A stretch of DNA of 64,000 nucleotides. Origin: Wenzhouxiangellaceae bacterium. Lineage in GTDB: Bacteria > Pseudomonadota > Gammaproteobacteria > Xanthomonadales > Wenzhouxiangellaceae. Below the pieces are notes generated by a model, which worked only from the letters and a program-made list of their open reading frames with translations, searched no databases and was not told the DNA's origin. Location: the NCBI GenBank assembly GCA_028289455.1, contig JANQPN010000031.1, forward strand, positions 1 to 64,000, read 5' to 3'. Below, in pieces: positions 9,291 through 17,837 of the stretch. A program made the translations under genes and the position numbers. Positions within the stretch are counted from its first letter, which is position 1; each line of letters starts with the position of its first letter.

Positions 9291-9827
9291 ATGCCGAGAA
9301 ATGTCGAAATTAAAGCCGGTCTGCGGCCAGATCAGGTGAACACAATACGGGAACAGGCATTGGCGCTTTCGTCAGCGCCAGTAGAACAGCTGTATCAGGC
9401 AGATACTTTCTACCATGCCGTAGACCAGCGGCTTAAGCTGAGGGAGTTTGGTAATGGCTCAGCTGAGTTGATCGCCTATTCGCGCAGTGATCAGTCCGGG
9501 CCCAGCCTGTCGAGTTATTGCATATATCCCTGTTCAAATCCCGCTGCATTGCATCAGGCACTCAGTCTGGCATTGGGTGTTCGTGGTCAGGTCAGAAAAA
9601 CACGTGAGGTTATCCTGATCGGACAGACACGGGTTCATCTGGATTCAGTTGATGGACTGGGAGCGTTTGTTGAGCTGGAAGTGGTGCTGGAAAGTGAGCA
9701 GTCAGTCAGCGAAGGGGAAGCCGTTGCGGCACAGTTGCTGGATGTTTTTGGTGTAAGCGCTGACAGTTTGCAGAAGCAAGCCTACATAGACTTGCTAGAA
9801 CATCGCAACAACACTCAGCTGCAGTGA
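9291..9827 (+). CDS. CYTH-domain protein (class IV adenylate cyclase-like)
   Basis: Protein of 178 residues. The open frame extends back to 9198, but family alignment supports ATG 9291, where MPRNVEIKAG begins; the VEIK strand is the start of the CYTH tunnel fold. Later strands carry the basic and acidic residues expected to line the tunnel: RLKLREF near 45, TREVILI near 105, and VHLDSVDGLGAFVELEV near 112-128. CYTH proteins include CyaB-type adenylate cyclases and triphosphatases that bind metal-triphosphate; which activity applies cannot be told. A strong hairpin overlaps the stop codon. There is no obvious second component. Confidence 0.8.
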   Translation: MPRNVEIKAGLRPDQVNTIREQALALSSAPVEQLYQADTFYHAVDQRLKLREFGNGSAELIAYSRSDQSGPSLSSYCIYPCSNPAALHQALSLALGVRGQVRKTREVILIGQTRVHLDSVDGLGAFVELEVVLESEQSVSEGEAVAAQLLDVFGVSADSLQKQAYIDLLEHRNNTQLQ

Positions 9828-9838
9828 TGCAGCTGAGT
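9813..9838. terminator. Perfect 11-bp hairpin with GTGA loop over the CYTH stop codon
   Basis: ACTCAGCTGCA pairs perfectly with TGCAGCTGAGT across a GTGA (GNRA-class) tetraloop. The stop codon TGA is inside the hairpin. No run of T follows on either strand, so it is not a canonical intrinsic terminator. It sits between two convergent genes and may stabilise or end the transcripts. Confidence 0.5.
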
Positions 9839-9881
9839 AAAATGAACACACAAAGTCGGGCTGTTTAATCGGCAGTTGCCG

Positions 9882-10370
9882 TTAATTTGGAGTTGGGTAT
9901 GCATTGTAAACAACCCAACGCCGGCCACCATCATTTGGCACTACTCTCATCACATACCGTACGTGATTTGTCTGTATTTCATTGGCGACCACGCACACAC
10001 CATTTTGATTTGCCTGGGTGCATTGAAAAGAAAAATATTGTCTTGGAAGAGTTCTCGCCGCCTCAGTACCGATCTCAGCAGTTGTATTGCATTGCAGGGC
10101 GGGGATTTGGTTGGCAAGAGCACGGTAGGCATCTTCCCAGTCATCGGAATCTCTAAAAAGCGTTCTGCCACTTTGTGTATAACCAGCAGGTGGTGTCTGC
10201 CCGCGAACATGGGCGTTCAGATGCCCGCCATATAAGTTATTGTTTTCTACAAAATGTGACACAACGAGACTTGGAATTGAAGTGCAATCAACAGGAACTG
10301 CGAATGCTTGAGGTTGAAATATGAATAAAACTGAAATGGCAAAAATGAGCTTTTGGAAGTTTTGGTGCAT
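9882..10370 (-). CDS. Small secreted protein, BECR/EndoU-like nuclease features (tentative)
   Basis: Protein of 162 residues. ATG 10370 was chosen because GAGGA lies 6-7 bases upstream; longer in-frame starts at 10403 and 10382 lack this. Signal peptide: MHQNFQKLIFAISVLF, with likely cleavage after QAFA. The mature protein has an early SHFVENN..GGHLNAHV block with two His, a central SGRTLF.DSDDWEDAY block, and the ending RRWVVYNAYPTPN. This layout (N-terminal His, central Thr/Ser strand, terminal xxYP strand) is reminiscent of BECR-fold RNases such as EndoU and CdiA C-terminal tRNases. That is my inference; no catalytic proof is visible. There is no immunity-like gene beside it. Three cysteines suggest a periplasmic or extracellular location. 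Confidence 0.5.
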   Translation of the reverse strand: MHQNFQKLIFAISVLFIFQPQAFAVPVDCTSIPSLVVSHFVENNNLYGGHLNAHVRGQTPPAGYTQSGRTLFRDSDDWEDAYRALANQIPALQCNTTAEIGTEAARTLPRQYFSFQCTQANQNGVCVVANEIQTNHVRYVMRVVPNDGGRRWVVYNAYPTPN

Positions 10371-10530
10371 AGCTGTCCTCATATGAATTAACTGCGCTGT
10401 CAAATTAACTTCATTACGACAGCAGAGGAATTACAGCTGATTACATGTTTGTAATAACAATATGAGTAAATACAGGTACTGTAAAAGATATAAGCCTTTG
10501 AATATAAAAAGCCCGAAGAATTAATGGCAC

Positions 10531-10566
10531 AAAAAGAAAACCCGGCACTGCAACAGCACTGCCGGG
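10531..10566 (-). terminator. Intrinsic terminator of the aminotransferase gene
   Basis: On the minus strand CCCGGCA pairs with TGCCGGG around a 12-base loop, followed directly by TTTTCTTTTT. It lies 62 bases beyond the aminotransferase stop and upstream of the small secreted protein gene, insulating the two. Confidence 0.75.
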
Positions 10567-10627
10567 TTTCGGGTTTATGCGATCACAGCCAGGCTGTTTG
10601 CCGGCTGCTGATTGAATCCTTTGAATC

Positions 10628-12130
10628 CTACGCAGCTTCAGCGCTGGCTTTCACTGGACCGTGCAGCAAGGCGTGCCGGGTGGCGTCCACCAGCATGTCA
10701 ACCTCTTCACTGGTAATGGCAAAATGCGGGGTATAACGCAGTGAATTTTCGCCGCCATGGATCACATTGATACCGTGAATGCGCATGTATTCCTCAATAC
10801 TGTCTGAACCATAGCTCTTATAGCGCGGGTCCAGTTCTACTGAAAACAGCAGACCGGTGCCCTGGACCTTGGTTATCAGGCCTTTGAGCTCGGTTTTCAG
10901 TGCTTCGAATTTATCGATAAATTCCTGACCGCGAGCGCGGATATTAGCGCGCAATTCCGGTGTCAGCTGACTCAGCACTTTAGTGCCTATGTCCAGAGCA
11001 CGGGGGTTGGCAGTCATAGTATTGCCGTAGACACCTTTGCGGTACATATCGGCTGTAGGCTTGGTCATGGCCAGCACAGACAATGGATACTGGCCGCCAT
11101 TGAGCGCCTTGGAATAGGTTTCCATATCCGGTGATTCGAGAGTTTCAAAGCCGGGATAGTCAACTATCGACAGCACACCGTGGCCACGTAAACCTGCCTG
11201 GATGCTGTCCACCAGCAACAATGCGCCATGCGCTGAAGTTAATTCTCTGGCAGTTGCATAGAACTCAGGGGTTACCGCTTCTCCGGGATTGCCTTCACCC
11301 ATTACCGGTTCCATAAACATGGACTCGATAAATACGCCGTCTCGCTCAGCCTGAGCGAAGATATCCCGCAACGCCTGTACATCATTGGGAGGGACGGTCA
11401 GCAGGTTATCACGGTCTCTGAAACTGGCCAGGTGTTTGCGATAAGTGGCCCGGGTTGAATCGGAATATTGAGCCGGGCGGTCGGTACGGCCGTGAAAGCC
11501 GCCTGCCAGTGCCAGCATCATTATTTTCTTGCCTTCATGACGCCCGCCTGGGTCAGTACTCTGTTTGGCGTTAATGTCAGAAATCCGTGCTGCCACAGTC
11601 ACTGCTTCTGAACCTGAATTCATGCAAAGGAACCGGTCAAACGGGCAATGCATATCCGGTCGGCGGTGGCCAATTTCACTGCGCAGAGCACGGGCAAAGC
11701 TTAAATGACTGAGACTGGGGCTCATTACGTTGGCCATCACATGCGGTTGCGACATGGTGTCGATAATGGCCTGAGGGGCATGACCGAAGCCCAGCATGCC
11801 GTAGCCGCCATTGTCATGCAGCACTGCGCCTTTGACGGTGATAATCCAGGGACCTTTAGCAGCCAGGGTGATATACGGATTGACTGCATCGTCAGCATAA
11901 AAGTTGACATAATCAGCCTGTAACAGCTGCATCAGCTCCTGCTCATCCCGTTTGAGCAGCTCACCGTGTTCCTGCTGCAGTGAAGTAAATTGTTCAAGCG
12001 CCATGTCCACAGCTTGATCCAAATTGTCGTCGATAGCGGCAAAGCGCTCGATGATGTCGTCAGACAGTCCATGGGTTAATGGCAGACCACCGAACTCACG
12101 CAGCTGCTTTAACTTGTTAATGATGCTCAT
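10628..12130 (-). CDS. Class III PLP-dependent aminotransferase
   Basis: Protein of 500 residues. Fold-type I, class III features are clear: NSGSEA at 171-176, GFHGRT at 211-216, the PLP-contacting Asp308 in LLLVDSIQAG, and the Schiff-base Lys341 in ETYSKALNGG. The usual D-E-[VI]-Q next to the cofactor Asp reads D-S-I-Q. The first ~95 residues are an extra helical N-terminal segment absent from short acetylornithine or GABA aminotransferases. Substrate cannot be deduced; omega-amino acids or ornithine-like amines are typical of the class. It is a monocistronic gene with its own terminator. The 46 bases to queG (upstream on the same strand) allow co-transcription. Confidence 0.82.
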   Translation of the reverse strand: MSIINKLKQLREFGGLPLTHGLSDDIIERFAAIDDNLDQAVDMALEQFTSLQQEHGELLKRDEQELMQLLQADYVNFYADDAVNPYITLAAKGPWIITVKGAVLHDNGGYGMLGFGHAPQAIIDTMSQPHVMANVMSPSLSHLSFARALRSEIGHRRPDMHCPFDRFLCMNSGSEAVTVAARISDINAKQSTDPGGRHEGKKIMMLALAGGFHGRTDRPAQYSDSTRATYRKHLASFRDRDNLLTVPPNDVQALRDIFAQAERDGVFIESMFMEPVMGEGNPGEAVTPEFYATARELTSAHGALLLVDSIQAGLRGHGVLSIVDYPGFETLESPDMETYSKALNGGQYPLSVLAMTKPTADMYRKGVYGNTMTANPRALDIGTKVLSQLTPELRANIRARGQEFIDKFEALKTELKGLITKVQGTGLLFSVELDPRYKSYGSDSIEEYMRIHGINVIHGGENSLRYTPHFAITSEEVDMLVDATRHALLHGPVKASAEAA

Positions 12131-12176
12131 ACAGGCCTCTGATAATCATAATAATGCGTAAATCAATCGGCGAATT

Positions 12177-13277
12177 TTAGCATAACCGGGCGTTTTCGGC
12201 ATGCTGTTCCAGCGCCCAGCGGACATGTTCTTGCACCAGTTCGGAGGAGTGGTTCAATCGGGATTTCAAGGCCTCCACTATGCCGGGAGATGTCGGCGCA
12301 TTACCCAGCCCAACGGCGATGTTGCGCAACCAGCGTTCATGACCGATCCGGCGGATGGCAGTGCCCTCGGTATGTTCCAGAAATTGAGCTTCACTCCAGC
12401 TGAACAATTCGATCAAGTCAGGTGCGTCAAGGTGATCACGAGGCATGAAATCCGACTCGCGGGCAGCCTGGGCAAACTTGTTCCATGGGCAGACCATGAT
12501 GCAGTCGTCGCATCCGTAGATACGATTGCCGATCAGCGGCCGCAGGTGCTCGGGAATCGATGACTGCAGTTCAATGGTCAGGTAGGAAATACACAGCCGC
12601 GCATCCAGTTTATACGGCGCGGTAATAGCCCGGGTCGGGCAGATATCGATGCAGCGGCGGCAACTGCCGCAGTGATTGTCTGCCGGAGAATCTATAGGCA
12701 ATGGCAGGTTGGTATATATCTCGCCCAGGAAAAACCACCCCCCGGCATCCTGATGCAACAGGTTGGTATGCTTGCCGATCCAGCCGATGCCGGCTTTTTC
12801 CGCCAGCGCTTTTTCCAGCACGGGAGCAGAATCCACGAACGCCCGGTGCCGCCCGCCGGCAGCCTGTTGAATTTGCTTTGCCAGTTTTGCCAGCCGCTGA
12901 CGGAGTACTTTGTGATAGTCACGGCCAATTGCATAACGCGATATGGCAGCTTTATTGGGCTGCTCAAGCAGTAATTGAGGTGGGGTTGCCTGCTGGTGCA
13001 GATAATCCATTCGTACGCTTATAACGCTGAGCGTATCGGTATGCAGCTCGGCTGGCTCACAACGCAACTCTGCATGTCGCTGCATCCATTGCATTTCTCC
13101 ATGCCGCTGTTGTTCCAGCCAGCTGTATAGATACTGTTTATGTCTGTCCAGCTCGGTATTGGTAATGCCCACTGCATCAAAGCCCAGTTCCAGAGCCCAG
13201 GATTTGATTTGTGCCGCCAGCTCGGAATAATCCGCTCTTGAGGCAAAGGCTGACTTTGAATTGGCGATATCAGACAT
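12177..13277 (-). CDS. queG: Epoxyqueuosine reductase QueG
   Basis: Protein of about 366 residues catalysing the last step of queuosine synthesis, reduction of epoxyqueuosine to queuosine on tRNA, using cobalamin and two 4Fe-4S clusters. Both clusters are visible: CGSCRRCIDICP and CDDCIMVCPWNKF. The N-terminal ALELGFDAVGIT and the EKALAEKAGIGWIGKHTNLL substrate/cobalamin loop match the family. I prefer ATG 13277 (MSDIANSK); an upstream ATG at 13298 would overlap nnr. It is divergent from nnr-tsaE-amiB exactly as in E. coli. Only about 11 bases separate the start codons, so each promoter must lie inside the neighbouring gene or the 5' ends overlap. Confidence 0.95.
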   Translation of the reverse strand: MSDIANSKSAFASRADYSELAAQIKSWALELGFDAVGITNTELDRHKQYLYSWLEQQRHGEMQWMQRHAELRCEPAELHTDTLSVISVRMDYLHQQATPPQLLLEQPNKAAISRYAIGRDYHKVLRQRLAKLAKQIQQAAGGRHRAFVDSAPVLEKALAEKAGIGWIGKHTNLLHQDAGGWFFLGEIYTNLPLPIDSPADNHCGSCRRCIDICPTRAITAPYKLDARLCISYLTIELQSSIPEHLRPLIGNRIYGCDDCIMVCPWNKFAQAARESDFMPRDHLDAPDLIELFSWSEAQFLEHTEGTAIRRIGHERWLRNIAVGLGNAPTSPGIVEALKSRLNHSSELVQEHVRWALEQHAENARLC

Positions 13278-13288
13278 ATAATCGTTAA

Positions 13289-14830
13289 ATGGACACAATG
13301 CTTGCAGCTAACCGGAAACTTTACACAGCCAGCCAGGTCCGGCAACTGGACATGGCGCTGGCTGCCGCACGTGACGTAGCCACCTGGCAGCTGATGCAGG
13401 ATGCTGCTACAGCTGCATTCAGAATAGTAAAAGCCAATTGGCCGGAAGCCAAACGTATCACTATTATGACCGGCAGTGGTAATAATGCCGGAGACGGCTG
13501 GGCGCTGGCAGGTTTATTACACCAGGTAGGCTGCAGCGTTACAGTACTGGCGGTAAGGGCGCCCGATAAACTCACCGGTGATGCAGCGCTAGCGGTTAAG
13601 GCAGCTATTGATGCCGGTTGTGAATGGCAGCTCTGGGGCGCGATGGATAACGGCAGTATCCATATCCGGAATTGTGAACTGATAGTTGATGCATTACTGG
13701 GCACCGGCATTAAAGGTGAATTACGGGAGGAGTATGCCACTGCAGTTAATGTCATTAACAACAGTGATAAACCGGTACTGGCCCTGGATTTGCCGACCGG
13801 ACTGGATGCCGATACCGGAGCAATACAGGGCGTTTGTGTACAGGCGGTCATGACCATCACTTTTGTCGCTTACAAACGTGGTCAGCTGACGCTGAATGGT
13901 CCTGATTATTGTGGCTTGCTGAGCCTCGCTGATCTGGGTTTGCGGAATTATCCCGAGTTACCCGAATATACAATTGGCGATGCGGCAGTCGATAATTTGG
14001 ACCCGATCTGGCTGAATAGCCGGCTGAAACCAAGAAAACACAACAGCCATAAAAAAAGCTATGGACATGTGGTGGTTATTGCCGGGAACAGTGGTATGGC
14101 AGGTGCCGGACTATTGGCAGCCACTGCCGCACTGCGCTGTGGCGCCGGCCTGGTGACACTGCTTACCCATACCAGTCATGCGGACAGTCTTTATACAGCG
14201 TGTCCCGAGTTGATGCTGAAAGGTATCGATGCCAGCGGACAACTGCCGGTTACGCTGCTGCAGCGGGCGGATGCCATAGTTGTTGGGCCCGGACTGGGGC
14301 AGGATCGCTGGGCTCAGCAGGTTTGGCGCAGTCTGGTGGATTTTTTGGGTGACAGTGAAGCGGCAGATATGTTGCCGGTTGTGATTGATGCAGATGGTCT
14401 GATGCATATGACTGCGCACCCGCTGCCGGGTTGTCATAAGGTATTAACACCACATCCGGGAGAAGCAGCCAGACTGCTGGGCGGTTCCGGTAGCAGCATT
14501 CAGCAGGACCGGTTTGCCAGTGCAACAGAACTGGCGGAGCAATATGATTCAAACATCATTTTGAAAGGTAACGGGACGGTGATCGCTGGCTGTGACCGGC
14601 AATTGGCGGTATCGGCGACAGGTAATCCGGGTATGGCTACAGCTGGGATGGGTGATGTATTGGCAGGTGTATGTGGAGCTATGCTGGCGCAAAACCCCAA
14701 AGAAGTAACCGAGATGGTGCGATGCGCCACTGTATTGCACGGCATGGCCGGCGACATGGCCGCCGCCAAGGGACAATACGGTTTACTCGCCAGTGATGTG
14801 ATCAACTCGCTGATCAGGATACTGCCATGA
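13289..14830 (+). CDS. nnr: Bifunctional NAD(P)H-hydrate epimerase/dehydratase
   Basis: Protein of 513 residues that repairs hydrated NADH and NADPH. The N-terminal YjeF_N epimerase domain (1-~215) has GSGNNAGDGW, ALDLPTGLD and VAYKRG. The C-terminal ribokinase-like ADP-dependent dehydratase domain (~225-513) has YGHVVVIAGN.GMAG, PHPGEAARLL and the nucleotide-site GNPGMATAGMGDVLAG. A second in-frame ATG at 13298 is an alternative start. It is the first gene of nnr-tsaE-amiB; the stop overlaps tsaE by four bases (ATGA), so translation is coupled. Confidence 0.95.
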   Translation: MDTMLAANRKLYTASQVRQLDMALAAARDVATWQLMQDAATAAFRIVKANWPEAKRITIMTGSGNNAGDGWALAGLLHQVGCSVTVLAVRAPDKLTGDAALAVKAAIDAGCEWQLWGAMDNGSIHIRNCELIVDALLGTGIKGELREEYATAVNVINNSDKPVLALDLPTGLDADTGAIQGVCVQAVMTITFVAYKRGQLTLNGPDYCGLLSLADLGLRNYPELPEYTIGDAAVDNLDPIWLNSRLKPRKHNSHKKSYGHVVVIAGNSGMAGAGLLAATAALRCGAGLVTLLTHTSHADSLYTACPELMLKGIDASGQLPVTLLQRADAIVVGPGLGQDRWAQQVWRSLVDFLGDSEAADMLPVVIDADGLMHMTAHPLPGCHKVLTPHPGEAARLLGGSGSSIQQDRFASATELAEQYDSNIILKGNGTVIAGCDRQLAVSATGNPGMATAGMGDVLAGVCGAMLAQNPKEVTEMVRCATVLHGMAGDMAAAKGQYGLLASDVINSLIRILP

Positions 14831-15294
14831 TGGTAGAGCGGAAACTGTCAACCTTGGAAGATACGCGCCGGCTGGCCGGAGAGCTGGCAGCACAGCCGCA
14901 GCTACTGGCTGGGCAGGTGGTTTATCTGGAAGGTGATCTGGGAATGGGAAAAACTACACTGGTCAGGTATTTACTGCAGCAGTTGGGTTATGTAGGACGG
15001 GTTAAGAGCCCTACTTACGGCTTGCTGGAACAATATGATCTGCAGTCATTAAAAGTTCTGCATTTGGACTTGTATCGCCTGTTGGATGCTGAAGAACTGG
15101 AATACCTGGGACTGCGGGATCTGCATGATAGTGACACGGCTTTGCTGGCTGAGTGGCCGGATAAAGGCAAGGGTGTGCTGCCTTCACCGGATCTGCGGAT
15201 AATTTTGTATGGCAATATAAGTGACCGATCAGCACGGCTCATATTAGAAAATAATGATTCCAGCTTGTCCGGATTGCAGATGTTTTCTAATTAA
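14827..15294 (+). CDS. tsaE: tRNA threonylcarbamoyladenosine synthesis ATPase TsaE
   Basis: Protein of 155 residues, the usual size. Walker A reads GDLGMGKTT (about 38-46). It also has the KSPTYGLLEQY switch block and HLDLYRL motif typical of TsaE, and AEWPDKG near the C-terminus. TsaE works with TsaB and TsaD in the cytoplasm to make t6A37 on ANN-decoding tRNAs. It starts with two consecutive ATGs within the nnr stop. The 114 bases to amiB show no clear terminator. Confidence 0.95.
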   Translation: MMVERKLSTLEDTRRLAGELAAQPQLLAGQVVYLEGDLGMGKTTLVRYLLQQLGYVGRVKSPTYGLLEQYDLQSLKVLHLDLYRLLDAEELEYLGLRDLHDSDTALLAEWPDKGKGVLPSPDLRIILYGNISDRSARLILENNDSSLSGLQMFSN

Positions 15295-15408
15295 GAATCT
15301 TAGCAATATGAGCTACTTAACGGATTTTTAAAGAAAAAAGCCTTGAAAAACGATGCATTTCGTTGCATTATGCAATCAGCTTAAGCAACGAAAAACCTTT
15401 TAGAAACA

Positions 15409-16713
15409 ATGCGTCGCATCGCTTTGCTAATATTGTTCCTGAGTTTTGCCCTGGTGCAGGTCCAATCGTGGGCGGCTGAGGTAAAGGATTTTCGTATCTG
15501 GGCCGGTCCAGATAAGACTCGCGCGGTACTGGATCTGGATGAGGCAGTTGATTATCAGATTTTCACGCTCGACAGTCCCAGTCGGGTCGTGATAGATCTA
15601 AAAAAATCCCTGTTAACCGGCGAAATTCACTTGCCCGATGACCGTTCCAGTGGTTCACTGAAACGCGTCAGACATGGCATCCGTGCGCAGGATAACCTGC
15701 GTGTAGTCTTTGACCTGGCCGAAGCGGCTAAGCCCAAAAGCTTCTTACTGGATCCGGCCGGTGGCCATGGTCATCGCCTGGTGATTGATCTGTTTCCAGA
15801 GAGTGGCGGGGCTGAAATCGAACCTGCGCCCAGCTGGGATCCTAACCCGGAACGTGATGTAATTGTTGCCATCGATGCTGGCCATGGCGGTGAAGACCCG
15901 GGTTCAATCGGCCCCAGAAAAACCCAGGAGAAACGAATTACGCTGGCAGTAGCCAAACTGCTGAATAAAGAACTGAATGACATGCAGGGCATTTCAAGCT
16001 TCCTGGTGCGCGAAGGTGATTACTACATTGCTCATCAGGAGCGATACGAAATTGCCAGACGCCGGCGTGCTGATCTGTTTGTATCGATTCATGCCGACTC
16101 GTTCCACAGCCCCAGACCCAGTGGCAGTTCGGTTTATATTTTATCCCGCCGGGGTGCAACCAGTGAGGCTGCACGCCGCCTGGCTGAAGGTGAAAACCGC
16201 TCAGACTTAATCGGTGGCGTAAAGCTGAATGACAAGGACGATGTGCTGGCATCAGTTTTAATGGACTTATCACAAAGTGCCACTTTAGAGTCAAGTAATG
16301 CTGTGGCCAGCGCCATATTAACTTCACTGAAAAGCATCGGGAAGGTACATAAACCCCTGGTTGAGCGTGCCAATTTTGCTATGTTGCGATCACCTGATGT
16401 GCCAAGCGTACTGGTGGAGACCGCTTTTATCAGTAACCCCGCGGAAGAAAAGAAGCTCAAGGACCCGAACTTCCAGCTTAAACTGGCGCAAGCCATTGGT
16501 GAAGGCATTCACGATCATTTTCATACCATGCCGCCGCCGGGCACATGGATAGCCAATCACCGGCAGCCCAGCCGGCACATAGTTGCCAGTGGCGATACGC
16601 TGGGTGGGATTGCGAGCCGTTATCAGGTCAGCGTGAATAAACTGCGTCAGGCCAATAAACTGCGCAGCGATACCATCCGTGTCGGCGCAGTGCTGGTTAT
16701 ACCCAACAGTTAG
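15409..16713 (+). CDS. amiB: N-acetylmuramoyl-L-alanine amidase AmiB (AMIN-amidase_3-LysM)
   Basis: Protein of 434 residues that cleaves septal peptidoglycan during daughter-cell separation. After a signal peptide (ending near SWAAEV), an AMIN domain (about 25-130) targets the septum. The zinc amidase_3 domain (about 145-370) shows AIDAGHGGEDPG with the first His, the VREGD loop, SIHADSF with a further His, and VLVETAFISNP with the catalytic Glu. A LysM repeat (HIVASGDTLGGIASRY) closes the protein. The nnr-tsaE-amiB order is conserved, but mutL, which usually follows in this class, is absent. A NlpD-type activator is encoded at 45951. Confidence 0.95.
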   Translation: MRRIALLILFLSFALVQVQSWAAEVKDFRIWAGPDKTRAVLDLDEAVDYQIFTLDSPSRVVIDLKKSLLTGEIHLPDDRSSGSLKRVRHGIRAQDNLRVVFDLAEAAKPKSFLLDPAGGHGHRLVIDLFPESGGAEIEPAPSWDPNPERDVIVAIDAGHGGEDPGSIGPRKTQEKRITLAVAKLLNKELNDMQGISSFLVREGDYYIAHQERYEIARRRRADLFVSIHADSFHSPRPSGSSVYILSRRGATSEAARRLAEGENRSDLIGGVKLNDKDDVLASVLMDLSQSATLESSNAVASAILTSLKSIGKVHKPLVERANFAMLRSPDVPSVLVETAFISNPAEEKKLKDPNFQLKLAQAIGEGIHDHFHTMPPPGTWIANHRQPSRHIVASGDTLGGIASRYQVSVNKLRQANKLRSDTIRVGAVLVIPNS

Positions 16714-16743
16714 TCGCTGTATCTACTATTAGTCTAGCCTCTG

Positions 16744-16760
16744 CGTTTGTAATACAAACG
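16744..16760. repeat. 17-bp palindrome upstream of the dockerin-like gene
   Basis: CGTTTGTA and TACAAACG flank a single central base, about 75 bases before the downstream ATG. It is too symmetrical and T-poor for a terminator. It could be an operator or a short amiB 3' hairpin; no regulator is evident. Confidence 0.35.
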
Positions 16761-16834
16761 ACCAGCCAATGCTCTTATAAATGACAGTCAACACTTTGCT
16801 GTGTGACGCGCGGGTAATTCATAGAGTCGGGCAT

Positions 16835-17824
16835 ATGTATCAATATAATTTTTTCAGTACACTCAGGCTGCTGCCTGCAGTGACTCTGGTGCTGTCTGCA
16901 ATATCGGTCAATGCTGGTGAAAACATTGATCCCAGAGGTATATTTTTTAACCGGTTCAGCGGCGGCTTTTCCGGCACTGAATGGTTTCAGACAATACCTA
17001 TTGCCGGGGAAAACCGTTACAGCCTGAATGATATCTTTGGCGGCGGCTTTAATGGGACGATTACGTCGGACGGTGTCATAACGCTGGATGGAGGTGTCGG
17101 AAACGGCAGTTTTTCCGGCCCTGATAACTATGTGATTATGCCCAATATCGGGGGAACCGAATTTACCTTTGTCAATAACCGCGCACCTTTAACTACACCC
17201 GATTTCCCATTGCAGCTGAATAGTCCCCGACCGGCCAATGCATTATTGGCAGGCACCTGGGATAACGTGCTGGAAACCATTGATCCGGAAACCGGCGCGA
17301 TGGGACCACCAGCCAGTGAATTGCTGACGTTAACAACAGACGGAGATACCCTGCGGATCACAGATCCGGGCGGGTTGTTCTTCCAAGGCGTTTTTGAGAA
17401 TGGGGTACAGGTGGCATTCCGGCGGATAGTGCCCGATCCTGGCGGCCCGTTTGCCTCGTTTCCGGGCTCGGATATCAACTTTGCCCAGGATATGCTGGGC
17501 GAAACGGTATTTCTTAATGTGAATGAATTCGTCGCATTTTTTCTGCTGCAGACCCGTGCGCCGCTTGGCTCACAGACTCAGCAGATGTTCCGGTTTACCG
17601 CGTCTCGGGTTAACCCGCTGCCGTTTGGTGATGTGAACGGTGATCAATCTGTGGATGCGGACGACCGTCTGTTGATTGAGATGCAACTGGGACTGGATAT
17701 TGACGATGATGACTTTAACCTGGCCGCTGATCTGGACGGTAATGGCTCAATCAACGAAATTGACCTGGCATTGTTCGATGGTGAGGAAACTATCTTTTTG
17801 ACCGGGTTTGAGGAAACAGCGTAA
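16835..17824 (+). CDS. Secreted protein with dockerin-like EF-hand pair and IFxxGFE tail
   Basis: Protein of 329 residues. ATG 16835 was chosen because the signal peptide (LRLLPAVTLVLSAISVNAG) begins right after it; the frame is open back to 16781 with no better signal. The bulk (40-265) is Gly/Phe-rich beta sequence that I do not recognise. Residues ~268-320 contain two calcium-loop repeats, DVNGDQSVDADD and DLDGNGSINEID, as in type I dockerins. The protein ends IFLTGFEETA. The convergent neighbour ends LFADGMERTQ, so the two share a [IL]FxxG[FM]E terminal motif, possibly a sorting tag. Likely exported; function unknown. Confidence 0.65.
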   Translation: MYQYNFFSTLRLLPAVTLVLSAISVNAGENIDPRGIFFNRFSGGFSGTEWFQTIPIAGENRYSLNDIFGGGFNGTITSDGVITLDGGVGNGSFSGPDNYVIMPNIGGTEFTFVNNRAPLTTPDFPLQLNSPRPANALLAGTWDNVLETIDPETGAMGPPASELLTLTTDGDTLRITDPGGLFFQGVFENGVQVAFRRIVPDPGGPFASFPGSDINFAQDMLGETVFLNVNEFVAFFLLQTRAPLGSQTQQMFRFTASRVNPLPFGDVNGDQSVDADDRLLIEMQLGLDIDDDDFNLAADLDGNGSINEIDLALFDGEETIFLTGFEETA

Positions 17825-17837
17825 CGCGGGTTACTCA

